This document shows, piece by piece, positions 26,594-36,738 of a DNA stretch of 64,000 nucleotides; positions within the stretch are counted from its first letter, which is position 1, and each line of letters begins with the position of its first letter. Both the position numbers and the translations under genes were made by a program. Location: contig NZ_QJVJ01000004.1 of NCBI RefSeq assembly GCF_003217775.1, forward strand, positions 434,001 through 498,000, written 5' to 3'. Below the pieces are notes generated by a model, which did not search any database, had not been told where the DNA came from, and worked only from the letters and a program-made list of their open reading frames with translations. This DNA is from Paenibacillus flagellatus. GTDB taxonomy: Bacteria; Bacillota; Bacilli; Paenibacillales; NBRC-103111.

Positions 26594-27229
26594 TTAGCCT
26601 TGGATGCTGACGTCGCTCGACAGCACGCGCTTCGTCGACTTGATCCGGGTCGAGTCGATCATGACGGGGCCGACGACATAGCTGACGGACAGCCGGTACG
26701 GCGTGTCGGCATAGTTCCACATGTTCAGCATCGCTTCCCCGGACACGTTCTCCATGACGACGCGCAGCTCCTCGCCGCTCTCCGCCAACGTCCCGACCAC
26801 GTTCGGCCCGCGGAGCACGGAATGGTCGTAGAGCACCTGCATCGCGCGGCCCAGAATGCGCTGCTCGTCTAGCGCCCGCGACTGGAGCTCGGCCGGAGAT
26901 TGAACCGTCATCAAGTAATGCAAATCGACCGTCATCGGCGGGTACTGGATCTCTCCCGCCCCCCGGGACACCATCTGGGTTTTCCGATTGTCTCCGCTTT
27001 CCCGGACGCTGTACAGAAACAAGGACAAATAAAAGTCCCCTTTGTCGACCGGACTGCCGAGACCGATCAGCTCGGGCTGCGGAATCGGGTCGGGCGTCAT
27101 CTTTTCCCGCAGCAGCCTAAGAATGGAAGCGCTAACATCAGCTATGACGGAATAATCCCCTATAGGTATTCCCTCCCAACCGCTGCGAAAATATTGTCGA
27201 ATACGATGGCCGGAAGCCGCGAATGACAT
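26594..27229 (-). CDS. DUF4255 tail-terminator-like protein (Afp16/Pvc16-like)
   Basis: The family part begins at DYSVIADVSASILRLLREKM and includes PELIGLGSPVDKGDFYLSLFLY and YPPMTVDLHYLMTVQSP; this is DUF4255, the cap that ends tube and sheath growth. The ATG at 27229 has a poor ribosome binding site and lies only about 10 bases after the predicted transcription start. A perfect GGGAGG is found eight bases before an ATA codon at 27163, exactly where the family normally starts. Initiation at ATA would give 189 residues; at ATG, 211. It is the first gene behind the operon promoter. Confidence 0.88.
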   Translation of the reverse strand: MSFAASGHRIRQYFRSGWEGIPIGDYSVIADVSASILRLLREKMTPDPIPQPELIGLGSPVDKGDFYLSLFLYSVRESGDNRKTQMVSRGAGEIQYPPMTVDLHYLMTVQSPAELQSRALDEQRILGRAMQVLYDHSVLRGPNVVGTLAESGEELRVVMENVSGEAMLNMWNYADTPYRLSVSYVVGPVMIDSTRIKSTKRVLSSDVSIQG

Positions 27230-27245
27230 TTTCCGACTCTGTTAT

Positions 27246-27274
27246 ATTATACTGGCAATCGATCGGACTGACTA
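27246..27274 (-). promoter_or_regulatory. SigA-like promoter of the structural operon
   Basis: On the minus strand TAGTCA is followed after 17 bases by TATAAT, in the 60-bp gap between the ATPase stop and the DUF4255 gene. The structural genes therefore probably have a promoter of their own, apart from the ATPase. Confidence 0.65.
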
Positions 27275-27311
27275 TATGCTTTTTCGGACAATCGACACGA
27301 TCGGGACTTCT

Positions 27312-29504
27312 TTAATAGTCCTCCCAATCGGTTCTGGATATGATTTTCCCCGATTTTTGCAGCTCGTGCCTGACCGCCTGCACGATTTCGCGCATGCCGA
27401 CCGCAACGCCCTTCTCCGCCGCCAAAAACGCCGCGGAAAGGACGACGTTTTTGATGTTGCCTCCGGCGATTTCGTACTTGCCCGCCAGCCACCGGAAGTC
27501 GACGTCCTCCGCCAGCGGCGTCTCGCGCGGAAACGTGGCGCGCCAAATTTTTTCCCGGTATTCGGCGTCCGGGAACGGAAATTTGATCACGTATTGGATT
27601 CGGCGCAAAAACGCTTCGTCGATATTGTTCAGCAGATTCGTCGCAAGAATCGAGATGCCTTCGTACTCCTCCATCTTTTGCAGCAGGTAGGCCGTTTCGA
27701 TGTTGGCGTATTTGTCGTGGGCGTCCTTCACCTCCGACCGTTTGCCGAATAAAGCGTCCGTCTCGTCGAAGAACAGGATGGCGCTGCTTTTGTGCGCCTC
27801 GAGAAACAGCTCGTGCAAGTTTTTCTCCGTCTCGCCGATATATTTGCTGATCACCTGGGACAAATCGATTTTGTACAGCTCCATGCGCAGCTCGCGCGCG
27901 ATGACTTGGGCGGACATCGTCTTTCCCGTGCCGGGAGGGCCGGCGTACAGCATCGACAACCCTTTGCCGTAGGCGAGCTTCCGTTCGAACCCCCACTCCC
28001 CGTACACGAGGCTGCGGTATTTCATCTGGGCGCACGCGTTGCGCAGCAGCTCCTTCTGCTCGTCGGGAAGGACGATATCGTCCCACCCGTACCGGGGCTC
28101 GATCCGGACGGCCTTCCGCTCAAGCCTATGCCGGATTTGCCGATAACATGCCTGGTCGACGACGGCGGCCGCCGGCTTGCCTTCCCATTCCGCCAGCGCG
28201 ACGGCGTCCGCGACCGCATCGCGTATTTGACCGGGCGTAAACCGGTATTTGACCGCGGGCCCGCTCCAATCTTCCCCGTCCGGCAGCCCGGCGGCCGAAG
28301 CGAACGTCCGCCACAGCGACTCCCGCTCCTTCTCGCCGGGAACGGCCAGCTCGCGTTCGAGCCAGATGCGGCCGCCGGAGCGGAAGTCCGGCTTCGCCCG
28401 GCTTTCGGTCAATACGAACAGCGGCAGCGGAAACCGGTCCGTCTCCTCCTCCACGATGCGAAGGCGCTCCCTCGATTTCGCGTCCGCTTCCTCCGGGAAC
28501 AGGGCGTCGGCATGGGCCAGCGCCAGCGCGGCTTGATGGAGCACCGCTTCCCGCACGATGCGGGACAGCTTCTCCGCGAAGCCGGCGCCGTCCTCCGCGA
28601 ACACGCGCATGTCCGCCACGAGCAGGCTTTTGCCCCAACCGGCGCAGCAGTGGCGAAGCTGCAGCGTTTTGCCGGAGCCGGGCGGTCCCCACAGCAGGAC
28701 GCCGACCGGCCCGTTCCGGGTCGAAGCGACGGACGCGAGCTGCCGCTGCGCGTCGAGGTGAACGACCAGCGGGGCGAGCGGCTCGTCCGGGTAATGGATC
28801 GTGACGGCGGGCCGCAGCGTCTCGTCGGGCGCGCCCGTGTCGAGCAAAAACGTCGCCATGCGCCGGTCCAGCGCCAGCGGCTTCGACAGCAGCGAGCGGC
28901 CGAACGGCTCGCCGCCATCCTCCCGCGCCAGCAAATAGCGCGCCAGCTTGCCGTTCGGCGCGAAGGCGAGCCGGGCCGTCCGCATCGCGTCGGCGTCGCG
29001 GCAGACGACTTGAAGCGCCAGGCCGACATTCGGCAGCCGCACCGTCAAGTCGTCCGCCATGAAGCCGAAGACGCGTTCGTATTTGCGGTCGAGCTCGACG
29101 GCGAGCAGCAGCATGACGACGCTCTGCTCGATCTCGTCCAAGCCGAACACCGCGCTCAAATAGACGAGCGGCAAAAATACGTTCCGCTTCGCGCTCTCCG
29201 CCTTGCGCGACGCGATGACCGCCTCCGCGTTCCGGATGTCCGCCGCGAGCGCGGCCAGCTCCGGATCGTCCTCCGCGCCGCCGTCGCGCCCTCCGACCAT
29301 GCGCATGAATTCGTCCTCCGATACGTACATGCCGCGGAAAGCGTCGGCTTGCGGATCGGAGGCCGTCTGTCCGCGGCGGACGTACAGCCGCTGCAGCTTC
29401 AGGTCGAGCAGCCGCAGCTCGTCGGCGTAATGCTCCCATACGTGCGAATAGGCTCGCCCGGCGCCGGTCTCCTCCCGCTTTTCGCGAATGTCTCTCTTGC
29501 GCAA
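27312..29504 (-). CDS. Two-module AAA+ ATPase of the injection system (Afp15-like)
   Basis: I chose TTG 29504 (GGGGAGG nine bases upstream), giving 730 residues; upstream codons in the same frame look non-coding. There are two P-loop modules: GPPGSGKT near 273 in a divergent AAA domain, and GPPGTGKT near 522 with Walker B ILFFDETDAL about 50 residues on and an arginine-finger region (NNIDEAFLRRIQYVIKFPFP). An N-terminal helical domain of about 250 residues precedes them. Afp15-type ATPases of eCIS loci are thought to act in assembly or sorting and are not needed for contraction itself. It lies immediately upstream of the structural operon in the same direction. Confidence 0.93.
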   Translation of the reverse strand: MRKRDIREKREETGAGRAYSHVWEHYADELRLLDLKLQRLYVRRGQTASDPQADAFRGMYVSEDEFMRMVGGRDGGAEDDPELAALAADIRNAEAVIASRKAESAKRNVFLPLVYLSAVFGLDEIEQSVVMLLLAVELDRKYERVFGFMADDLTVRLPNVGLALQVVCRDADAMRTARLAFAPNGKLARYLLAREDGGEPFGRSLLSKPLALDRRMATFLLDTGAPDETLRPAVTIHYPDEPLAPLVVHLDAQRQLASVASTRNGPVGVLLWGPPGSGKTLQLRHCCAGWGKSLLVADMRVFAEDGAGFAEKLSRIVREAVLHQAALALAHADALFPEEADAKSRERLRIVEEETDRFPLPLFVLTESRAKPDFRSGGRIWLERELAVPGEKERESLWRTFASAAGLPDGEDWSGPAVKYRFTPGQIRDAVADAVALAEWEGKPAAAVVDQACYRQIRHRLERKAVRIEPRYGWDDIVLPDEQKELLRNACAQMKYRSLVYGEWGFERKLAYGKGLSMLYAGPPGTGKTMSAQVIARELRMELYKIDLSQVISKYIGETEKNLHELFLEAHKSSAILFFDETDALFGKRSEVKDAHDKYANIETAYLLQKMEEYEGISILATNLLNNIDEAFLRRIQYVIKFPFPDAEYREKIWRATFPRETPLAEDVDFRWLAGKYEIAGGNIKNVVLSAAFLAAEKGVAVGMREIVQAVRHELQKSGKIISRTDWEDY

Positions 29505-29592
29505 ACGACTTGGCCTCCCCTTTCGTTGTCGTACCGTTATCATGTTCAGTTTAATGGAGGCGCCGCGAAAAGGAAACGAGCAATTGAACGGC

Positions 29593-29616
29593 AAAAAAGG
29601 AGGGATCGCTCCCTCC
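29593..29616 (-). terminator. Intrinsic terminator after the C26-type hydrolase gene
   Basis: Minus-strand stem GGAGGGA-GCGA-TCCCTCC followed by six T. It isolates the ATPase gene from upstream transcription. Confidence 0.85.
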
Positions 29617-29705
29617 CCGCATGTCGGCCCTCGCCTCTTCCGAACCCGAGTCCGACGAGCGCCGCCTCCCGGCAAAGCCCGTACCGCTCCGGCCCGCCCC
29701 CCGTC

Positions 29706-30401
29706 TCAGCTTCGGCACGCGTCCACGAACGCCTCGAACAGCTTGCGCGACACGCCGTCCGTGGCGGCGGTATCTTCCGGGTGCCATTGGACGCCGAGGA
29801 CGAACCGGTGCGTCTCGCTTTCGATCGCCTCGACGACGCCGTCCTCCGACTTCGCCGAAATGCGCATGCCGGGCGCGGGGCGCTTGACCGCCTGATGGTG
29901 GAAGCTGTTCACCTTGAACGACGAGGCGCCCGCGATCCGTTCGATCAAGCTTCCCTCCTCCGCCCGCACCCGATGGGACAAATGGGAGCGAGGCGCCTTT
30001 TGGCTGTGCTGGAGCGTAGCGGCTTCCGTGCCAATATCTTGATACAGCGAGCCGCCCAGCGCGACGTTCAGCACCTGCTCGCCCCGGCATATGGCGAAGA
30101 TCGGCTTCCCCGCCGCCGCGAACGTACGAGCGAGCAGCACCTCGAGCCGGTCACGCTCGGGCGTTACTTTGCCTAGCACGGGCAGCGGCTCCTCCCCGTA
30201 ATAGTCCGGATCGACGTCCGGTCCTCCGGTAAGCAGCAGTCCGTCCGCGGATGCGCACAACCGGCGCACGTCGTCCTCGTCCAGCCCGAACGGCACGGCG
30301 AGCGGCAAGCCTCCGGCATTTCGCACCGAGTCCGTATAAGCGTGCTTCAAGCTCGCGACGTCGTCCTCGTAGTTCGCCGTAACGGCGATGATCGGTTTCA
30401 A
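29706..30401 (-). CDS. Gamma-glutamyl-GABA hydrolase-like class I glutamine amidotransferase (C26)
   Basis: A 231-residue PuuD-type hydrolase. Key features are GLLLTGGPDVDPDYYGEE (residues about 53-70), the nucleophile elbow FAICRGEQVLN with its cysteine near residue 103, and the catalytic His-Glu in LGVQWHPED near the end. The family cleaves gamma-glutamyl bonds, for example in putrescine breakdown or in gamma-glutamyl peptides. No puu genes lie nearby, so the substrate is unknown. It forms a single transcription unit with a terminator behind it and another terminator before it. Confidence 0.9.
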   Translation of the reverse strand: MKPIIAVTANYEDDVASLKHAYTDSVRNAGGLPLAVPFGLDEDDVRRLCASADGLLLTGGPDVDPDYYGEEPLPVLGKVTPERDRLEVLLARTFAAAGKPIFAICRGEQVLNVALGGSLYQDIGTEAATLQHSQKAPRSHLSHRVRAEEGSLIERIAGASSFKVNSFHHQAVKRPAPGMRISAKSEDGVVEAIESETHRFVLGVQWHPEDTAATDGVSRKLFEAFVDACRS

Positions 30402-30512
30402 ACGTCTCCCCGTCCTTTCCCTTGCGCTATTCCGCTTTCTCTATTCAGTATAGCGGGCCGCGGCCGTCGGGGGAACCGAATTTTATTCGTCTCGTCAAAC
30501 GCATTTTCGCAC

Positions 30513-30537
30513 AAAAAAAGGGGCGCCTTCGCGCCCC
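30513..30537 (-). terminator. Intrinsic terminator after the DUF4127 gene
   Basis: Minus-strand stem GGGGCGC-GAAG-GCGCCCC followed by seven T, six bases past the gene's stop. Confidence 0.9.
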
Positions 30538-30542
30538 TTCCC

Positions 30543-32099
30543 TTATTCCGTCTCCAGCACCGTCTCGAAGCCGACCTCGAACATCCGGCTCCACGGCAAA
30601 TGGACGTCCTCGATCCGTACCCGTCCCGGACAACCTTCCTGCACATACTGCTCGAAAAACTGCTCGAGCTTCCGCCGAATGACCGCATACACCTCGGACC
30701 GGACGTGATCGAGCTCGTAGTAGCTCGCTCCGAGCTTCGGCAGCTCGTTGTGGATGACGTCCTTGCGGACGATCGCCTGATAGCCCCAATCCTCGATCAG
30801 CCGGAAGTAGTAGTACGCCCGGCTCCGGTTCAGCCGCTCCGCCGAGACGTCCCCGCGGCCGCGATAATACGATTCGACGATCGCGTGCGAGATGACGGTC
30901 CCGAGCGTGTTCCCCGACGTGTTCCAGGCGGCGTAAGCGGCGATGTCGTGCAGGATGCCGGCGCGGGCGACCAGCTTCATGAACGGATGATCCGAACCGT
31001 TGCTGACGGCGACGTCGGCGAGCGCGACCATGTGCCCTTCGCGGATATAGTGGCGGATCGCCTGCACGAACTCCTTCGTGTTCGTCTCCGAGAAGTAGGC
31101 CCGGTTCCGCTCTCCGTACGGCGTCGAGCATTCGGCCATCTCCTTCTGTCCGACCGGAGGTGAGTTCGTCATCAGCACGAAATCGGTGCCGCACGAGTTG
31201 TCGTGGGAAACCGCGCCCGCCGCCGTCAGCTGGTACTTGATGCTTTCGCCGAGCGAGCGGTCCTCGTACTTCGGCACGACGAACGGCCCGTGAACGGACG
31301 AATACCGGACGAACGCCTTCGGCACGTATCCTTTCGCTTCGCAAAACGCCCGGGCGAACAGCGTGCAGCCGATTTCGTCCGCTCCCGGATAGATCATGAC
31401 GCGGTCGTTCACGTCGAGCTCCTCCGCAAGCAGCGACAGCTTGCGCTGCTCGAGCGGGCTGAAGCCGTACTTCGAGTTGTCGTCGAGCGGGATGATGAGG
31501 AAATCGATGACGCCGTCGCGCGTCAGCTTCATCGTCTCCGCGTTGACGAACGCGTTCGTCTTGCGGCGGGTCAGGAAGTCGTCGAGGACGTCCGCCGGAA
31601 TTTTTGCCGTTACCGCTTCGAGCTTCGCCGCTTCCTCCGCGTCGAGCGTCTCCTGCTCGGCTTTGTCCTTCAGCCAGCCGTACGTGTACAGCTCGTTGCC
31701 GTAATCGGCGTAATAGTCCGGCTCCTCCTCCGAGCTCGAGTAAGCCGGCACGCGGGTGATCAAATTGAAGGCGTACGTGCGCAGCTTCGGGTTGCGTTCC
31801 TTGAGCGTCTTAAGGACGGCGAGCCGGTCCAGGCACTCCGCCTCCGAGCGGTGATGCAGCCGCGACGGCACGATGCCGCCGTGCACGAGCATGTCGACCG
31901 AGACGATCAGCGCGTCGGCGTCCTTCGAAGCGTCCAGCAGCCAATCGCGGACGGCGTCCGTATCGGCGGACGTCTTCTTGCGCCCGAGCATGCCGATGTC
32001 CGGCACGCGCAAGGTCAGGTCGGTCATGGAGGCCAAATATTGAGGATATCGGTAATTGCAAGGTCTTTCGTCCAGCGGAACGTACACGATCGTTTGCAT
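30543..32099 (-). CDS. DUF4127 family protein
   Basis: A 518-residue protein starting at ATG 32099 with GGGGAGAG five bases upstream; an in-frame extension further upstream is not coding-like. The N-terminus TIVYVPLDERPCNYRYPQYL is the hallmark of DUF4127. Other conserved blocks are DALIVSVDMLVHGGIVPSR, FLIIPLDDNSKYGFSP, MIYPGADEIGCTLFAR and GNTLGTVISHAIVESYY. The family is common in Paenibacillus and relatives, and its function is unknown. There is no signal peptide. The repeated Asp, His and Asn residues suggest a metal- or sugar-binding hydrolase-like fold, which is inference. It is divergent from nagZ, an association that may be functional. Confidence 0.9.
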   Translation of the reverse strand: MQTIVYVPLDERPCNYRYPQYLASMTDLTLRVPDIGMLGRKKTSADTDAVRDWLLDASKDADALIVSVDMLVHGGIVPSRLHHRSEAECLDRLAVLKTLKERNPKLRTYAFNLITRVPAYSSSEEEPDYYADYGNELYTYGWLKDKAEQETLDAEEAAKLEAVTAKIPADVLDDFLTRRKTNAFVNAETMKLTRDGVIDFLIIPLDDNSKYGFSPLEQRKLSLLAEELDVNDRVMIYPGADEIGCTLFARAFCEAKGYVPKAFVRYSSVHGPFVVPKYEDRSLGESIKYQLTAAGAVSHDNSCGTDFVLMTNSPPVGQKEMAECSTPYGERNRAYFSETNTKEFVQAIRHYIREGHMVALADVAVSNGSDHPFMKLVARAGILHDIAAYAAWNTSGNTLGTVISHAIVESYYRGRGDVSAERLNRSRAYYYFRLIEDWGYQAIVRKDVIHNELPKLGASYYELDHVRSEVYAVIRRKLEQFFEQYVQEGCPGRVRIEDVHLPWSRMFEVGFETVLETE

Positions 32100-32336
32100 G
32101 GTTTCTCTCCCCGGTTGTTTGGTTTTTCGAAAAGTTTTTTCTAAACGAACGGATAGTATTGGAGAATACCTCCATTCTACCACGAATCGGACCAAGGGGG
32201 AAAGCGAAATCGGGCCTTCGGGCGGCGCATCCCGCAACCTATTCCGCCCCGGTGCCGTCAAACCATTGACGCGCGGGTATTTCCGCCCGTCCGCATGGGC
32301 ATATTGCTGGGTATATCGACGAGGAGGAGAGACGGA

Positions 32337-33560
32337 ATGCGAAACGTGCGAATCGGTGTTGTCGCGCTGGCGTTGGCCGTGACGACGGCCGGCTGTACGG
32401 GATGGACGAGCGGGAAGGACGAGCCGGGGGCCGTGACGCCCCCGCCCCCCGCGGCTGCCGACCCGATCCGGGACCGGGTCCGGGCGATGCCGCTCGAAGA
32501 CAAGATCGGGCAGATGGTCTTCGCGGGAGTGGACGGGACGGAAGCGTCCGCCGAAGTGAGGAGGCTGATCGCCGACGACCGTGTCGGCGGGTTGATTTTA
32601 TACAAGGACAATATCGAATCCGTCGAGCAGACGGTCCGTCTGCTGAACGGGCTGAAGGAAGCGAACCGGGAGGCCGGAGCCGGCCGGCCACCCCTCTTGC
32701 TCGGCGTCGATCAGGAGGGCGGCAAAGTAAGCCGCCTCCCGCCGCAGCTCGAGCCGTTTCCGTCCAGCCGGGACGTGGCGAAATCCGGGGACGCGTCGAG
32801 GGCGCGCGCGATCGGCGAGGCGCTCGGGGAGGAGCTGTCCGCGCTCGGCTTCAACGTCGACTTCGCGCCGGTGCTCGACGTCGACAGCAACCCGCGCAAT
32901 CCCGTCATCGGCAGCCGGTCATTCGGCTCCTCCGCCTCCGTCGTCGCCTCGTACGGCGTCGAGGAGATGCTCGGTCTCCGCTCGAAGTCGGTCGTTCCGG
33001 TCGTGAAGCATTTTCCGGGACACGGCGACACGTCCGTCGACTCGCACCTCGAGCTTCCGGTCGTGAACAAGACGGCGGACGAGTTGCGCAAGCTGGAGCT
33101 CGTCCCGTTCGCCGAAGCGATCCGGTCGAAGGCCGACGCCGTCATGATCGCGCATATATTGCTGCCCAAGGTCGATCCGGACCGTCCCGCCTCGATGTCG
33201 CCCGAGATCGTCGCCGGCCTGCTGCGCGGCGATATGGGGTTCGACGGTGTCGTCATGACGGACGACATGACGATGGGCGCGATTTTGAAGCATCACGACT
33301 TGGGTGCCGCCGCCGTCCAGTCCGCCAAAGCCGGCTGCGACATTGTATTGGTCGCGCACGAATACGCGAACGCGCGACTCGTGCTGGACGCGCTCAAGGA
33401 GGCGGCCCGATCGGGCGAGCTGCCCGCGGAGTCGATCGACCGGAGCGTCTACCGCATCCTGTCGCTCAAGGAGCGGTACGGCTTGCGCGACGGAGAGGTC
33501 GGCCCCGTCGACGTCGCCAAGATCAACGCGGCGATTCGCCGGGCGACGGCGAAGCCGTAG
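32337..33560 (+). CDS. nagZ: Beta-N-acetylhexosaminidase lipoprotein (GH3, NagZ)
   Basis: A 407-residue protein starting at ATG 32337, with AGGAGG nine bases upstream. It has a type II signal peptide with lipobox TAGC (Cys20), so it is anchored outside the membrane. The GH3 barrel shows LEDKIGQMVFAGVDG, PLLLGVDQEGGKVSRLPP, VKHFPGHGDTSVDSH with its conserved His-Asp dyad, and MTDDMTMGAI with the nucleophile at about Asp309. It removes N-acetylglucosamine from muropeptides during wall recycling. Unlike B. subtilis NagZ it lacks the extra C-terminal domain. It converges with the kinase gene, leaving seven bases between the stops. Confidence 0.93.
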   Translation: MRNVRIGVVALALAVTTAGCTGWTSGKDEPGAVTPPPPAAADPIRDRVRAMPLEDKIGQMVFAGVDGTEASAEVRRLIADDRVGGLILYKDNIESVEQTVRLLNGLKEANREAGAGRPPLLLGVDQEGGKVSRLPPQLEPFPSSRDVAKSGDASRARAIGEALGEELSALGFNVDFAPVLDVDSNPRNPVIGSRSFGSSASVVASYGVEEMLGLRSKSVVPVVKHFPGHGDTSVDSHLELPVVNKTADELRKLELVPFAEAIRSKADAVMIAHILLPKVDPDRPASMSPEIVAGLLRGDMGFDGVVMTDDMTMGAILKHHDLGAAAVQSAKAGCDIVLVAHEYANARLVLDALKEAARSGELPAESIDRSVYRILSLKERYGLRDGEVGPVDVAKINAAIRRATAKP

Positions 33561-33567
33561 TCCCGCT

Positions 33568-36500
33568 TCACTCCTCGTTCCCGCCCTCGCCCGACTTGAT
33601 CCGGAACCGGACCCGCGTCCCTTCTCCCGGCCGGCTCTCGACGCGAATGCCTTCGCCGTACAAATGAAGCAGCCGCCGGTGGATGTTGTCGAGGCCGATG
33701 CTTTTCCGTCCGCCTCTTCGCGCGGGCTCGGCTCCCGCGTCGTCCGGCGCCGGCCCGCTCCAGCCGGGCGGCATGCCCACGCCGTCGTCCTCCACCTCGA
33801 CGACGACGTCTCCTTCCGGGCCGACCGCCACGGACACGCGGACGAGCCCGCCCTCCTCCCGCTTCATGACGCCGTGGCGGACCGCGTTTTCCACGATCGG
33901 CTGGATCGACAGCGACGGAATCATCCGGTGATTCGCGCTTTCATCGACCTCGATCCGGGTATGCAGTCGTCCGTCGAACCGGGTCCGCTCGATGTACAAG
34001 TAGGCTTCGACCAGCTCCATCTCCTTGCCCAGCGCGACGAGCTGATGGCGGTTATGGTAGTCGAAGCTGCTCCGCAAGTAGGACCCGAATCGCGCCAGCA
34101 GCTCCTGCGCCCTCGGCAGATCGGTTTCGCTGACGGCCAAAATCGTATTGAGCGTATTGAACAAAAAATGCGGCTTGATCTGCGCCTGGAGCAAATCGAG
34201 CTCCGAGCTCACCCGGTCGCTGACCGAGCGTTTCATCGCGAGCAGCGTCCGGATGCGGGCCCTCAGCTCGCCGGCCTCGACCGGCTTGCCGAGGAAATCG
34301 TTCGCCCCCGCCTCGAAGCCGGCGAGTACGTCCTCGGGCCGGTTCCGCGCGGTGAGCAGGAGCACCGGCATCGCCGACAGCGACCAGCGGCGCCGCATCT
34401 CCCGGCATACGTCGCCGCCGGAGATGCCCGGCATCATCCAGTCGAGAATGACGAGATCGAAGCCGGCTCCTTCGCGCTCCAGCAAGCGGAGCGCTTCCTC
34501 GCCGCTATCCGCGGAGACGACCGCATAGCCGTCGACCGACAGCAGATTGACGAGCACGCGGCGGTTGGCCGCATCGTCGTCCACGACGAGAATGTTCGCG
34601 CCGGTTCCGGTCGACGGGGCGCGGGGAGGCGGCGACGACGATGCGGCCCCGGCCGGGGCCGCCGGGGCTGCGGCGAGCAGATCGCCCTCCCTCCCCGCAC
34701 GCGCTTCGTCGTTCGTCCCCCGCGCCGCCGCTTGCCGAGACGCTTCGCGAGCGATCGGCAGCGTGAATGCGAACGTCGAGCCCCGTCCGACCTCCGACCG
34801 GACCCGGATGCGGCCGCCGTGCAGCTCGACGAGACGTCGCGTAATGTCGAGACCGAGGCCGACGCCGCCGAGCCGGCGGGCTTCCGCTCGTCCGAGCTGC
34901 TCGTACGCGTCGAAGACGGCGTCCTGCCGGTCGGCCGGAATGCCGATGCCCGTATCGCGCACCGACACTTCCACCCAGCCGCCCTCCGCCTTGGCCGTCA
35001 CCGTAATATCGCCCGCGGCCGTAAATTTGAGCGCGTTGCCGATCAAATTGGACAAGATTTGGACGAGACGGTCTTCGTCCGCCTCGACGAGCGGCAAATC
35101 GTCCGGCAGCCGCTCTGTCAGTCGTACGGGCTTGTCCCCCGCCAGTCTGCGATGCATCTCGAATACGAAGCGGACGGCGGGGCGAACCGCCACCGGCCGC
35201 CGCTCCAGGAACAGCTCCCCGCTTTTCAGCCGGGACAAATCGAGAATATCGCGAACGAGACGGGCCGTCCGCCGACCGGTCGAGACGATCAGCTCCATAT
35301 TGTCGAGCTGGCGAGGGTTCAGCTTGCCCGCCGCTCCGTCGATGAGCGACTGTGCGATATTGATCATGACGTGAAGCGGCGTTTTCATTTCGTGCGACGT
35401 GTTGGCCAAAAACTCGTCCTTCAGCCGATCCGCCGCCAGCAGCCGCTCGGCGAACAGCTCGTTCGTCTCGAACGCCCGGGTGAACCGCCGCGACAGCAAC
35501 AGCACCTGCGAGAAAACGGCGCACAGGACGGCGATCGGCAGCAGGACGGACACATCGGCCGCGCCCAGCACCTGGAGCGAATAAAACGTCGCCAAGGCGA
35601 GTACGGACAGGACGCCCGCCGTCATGTACCCGGCCCCTTCCATGCCGCGGACGACGCCGATCAGCATGACGATCGCGACGAACAGGATGGCGACGATCGT
35701 CATCGCGAACGAAACGTTTTCCATAGCCGAAAAAATCGGAACCGGCGCAGCCAGGACGAGCAGCAGCCGGACGCCGACTCCCGCGGAAAACAGACGCATC
35801 GTCCACGCCTTGAACGTATCCGGGAACGAAAACCGCGTATAGCGCAGCAGCCAATATTCGGCCAATATGCCGGAGCCGAACTGGATTCGCGTGAACGGCC
35901 CGTACGGAAGCGAAGGCAAGGCGGCCGCGAGCAGCTTCTCGCCCTGCGTGATCGAATAGACGCAGGCGGACAAGGCGAACAAGCCGAAATACAGCCACGA
36001 CCGTTCCCTTCGCCGCATCAAATGCAAGGCCAGCAAGTACAGTCCGAGCAGGAGAAGCCCCGTCCAGACGAAGAGGTCTTTCCCGACCGCGAAATCCCGG
36101 ACCGCCTGAATGCTCTCCTGATCGCCGAACAGCATCGAAACGGGAATGCCGCCCGTGTAAAAGGAAAAATTGGACACGTGCACGACGATGTCCACTTCGT
36201 CGCCGGCTACCGGAAAAAAGCGGACGTACGGGACGTTGCGGGCAATCGTCTCCTCCCCGCTCGTACCGGGCCGGCCGCTGCCGCCGACGAGCGCCCCGTT
36301 GACGAACAGGGCGTGCGCCGTCCGGACGTTCGTCGCCTTGATGCCGAATACGCGTCCGGGGCCCCCCGCCCCGTCCAATTCCGCATCCAGCTTGACGCGC
36401 AGCCGGAACGTCGCGAAGCCGTGGGCGGACGCGCGCATCTCCCTCGGCGAATACCGCTCCCACCTGCCCGGCACGTCCGCGTATTCGACCGACGGCTCCG

Positions 36501-36738
36501 CCTCGGGGACGATCGCGTTCGGGGCGAGCAGCCGCCCCGGATAATATTCCCATTGCCCGTCCAGCCGGACGACCTCGTCCCCGCTCCATCGTTCCCCGCG
36601 CAAGTCCAGGACGCCCCGCACCGCTTCGGGACCGCTTCCGGTCGACGGAACTCGCGGGGAGAACCGGTGGGCGGCGGCGAACAAGGCGACGAGAAGCAAT
36701 ACGGCAAGCGCGGCATGTATCGTTTTTTTGATCGGCAT
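33568..36738 (-). CDS. Hybrid sensor kinase: 7TMR-DISM, HisKA, receiver and LytS-type kinase
   Basis: A 1056-residue protein. In order: a signal-anchor helix (about 8-22); an extracytoplasmic 7TMR-DISM-like sandwich (about 40-210); seven transmembrane helices (about 215-415); HisKA with the phospho-acceptor His449 in [10 protein letters not shown]; HATPase with NLIGNALKF and GVGLGLDI; a Pro/Ala linker; a receiver with Asp766 in [10 protein letters not shown]; and a second kinase module of the His_kinase/LytS type ([28 protein letters not shown]). Two complete kinase cores in one chain with a receiver between them suggest internal phosphorelay. No DNA-binding regulator lies next to it. Wall recycling is a possible cue given nagZ beside it, but the genes are convergent. 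Confidence 0.93.
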   Translation of the reverse strand: MPIKKTIHAALAVLLLVALFAAAHRFSPRVPSTGSGPEAVRGVLDLRGERWSGDEVVRLDGQWEYYPGRLLAPNAIVPEAEPSVEYADVPGRWERYSPREMRASAHGFATFRLRVKLDAELDGAGGPGRVFGIKATNVRTAHALFVNGALVGGSGRPGTSGEETIARNVPYVRFFPVAGDEVDIVVHVSNFSFYTGGIPVSMLFGDQESIQAVRDFAVGKDLFVWTGLLLLGLYLLALHLMRRRERSWLYFGLFALSACVYSITQGEKLLAAALPSLPYGPFTRIQFGSGILAEYWLLRYTRFSFPDTFKAWTMRLFSAGVGVRLLLVLAAPVPIFSAMENVSFAMTIVAILFVAIVMLIGVVRGMEGAGYMTAGVLSVLALATFYSLQVLGAADVSVLLPIAVLCAVFSQVLLLSRRFTRAFETNELFAERLLAADRLKDEFLANTSHEMKTPLHVMINIAQSLIDGAAGKLNPRQLDNMELIVSTGRRTARLVRDILDLSRLKSGELFLERRPVAVRPAVRFVFEMHRRLAGDKPVRLTERLPDDLPLVEADEDRLVQILSNLIGNALKFTAAGDITVTAKAEGGWVEVSVRDTGIGIPADRQDAVFDAYEQLGRAEARRLGGVGLGLDITRRLVELHGGRIRVRSEVGRGSTFAFTLPIAREASRQAAARGTNDEARAGREGDLLAAAPAAPAGAASSSPPPRAPSTGTGANILVVDDDAANRRVLVNLLSVDGYAVVSADSGEEALRLLEREGAGFDLVILDWMMPGISGGDVCREMRRRWSLSAMPVLLLTARNRPEDVLAGFEAGANDFLGKPVEAGELRARIRTLLAMKRSVSDRVSSELDLLQAQIKPHFLFNTLNTILAVSETDLPRAQELLARFGSYLRSSFDYHNRHQLVALGKEMELVEAYLYIERTRFDGRLHTRIEVDESANHRMIPSLSIQPIVENAVRHGVMKREEGGLVRVSVAVGPEGDVVVEVEDDGVGMPPGWSGPAPDDAGAEPARRGGRKSIGLDNIHRRLLHLYGEGIRVESRPGEGTRVRFRIKSGEGGNEE

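Noticed and set aside
29505-29675. N-terminal extension of the AAA+ ATPase
   Set aside because: The extra residues include terminator sequence and no family similarity; a TTG with a strong ribosome binding site starts the conserved part.
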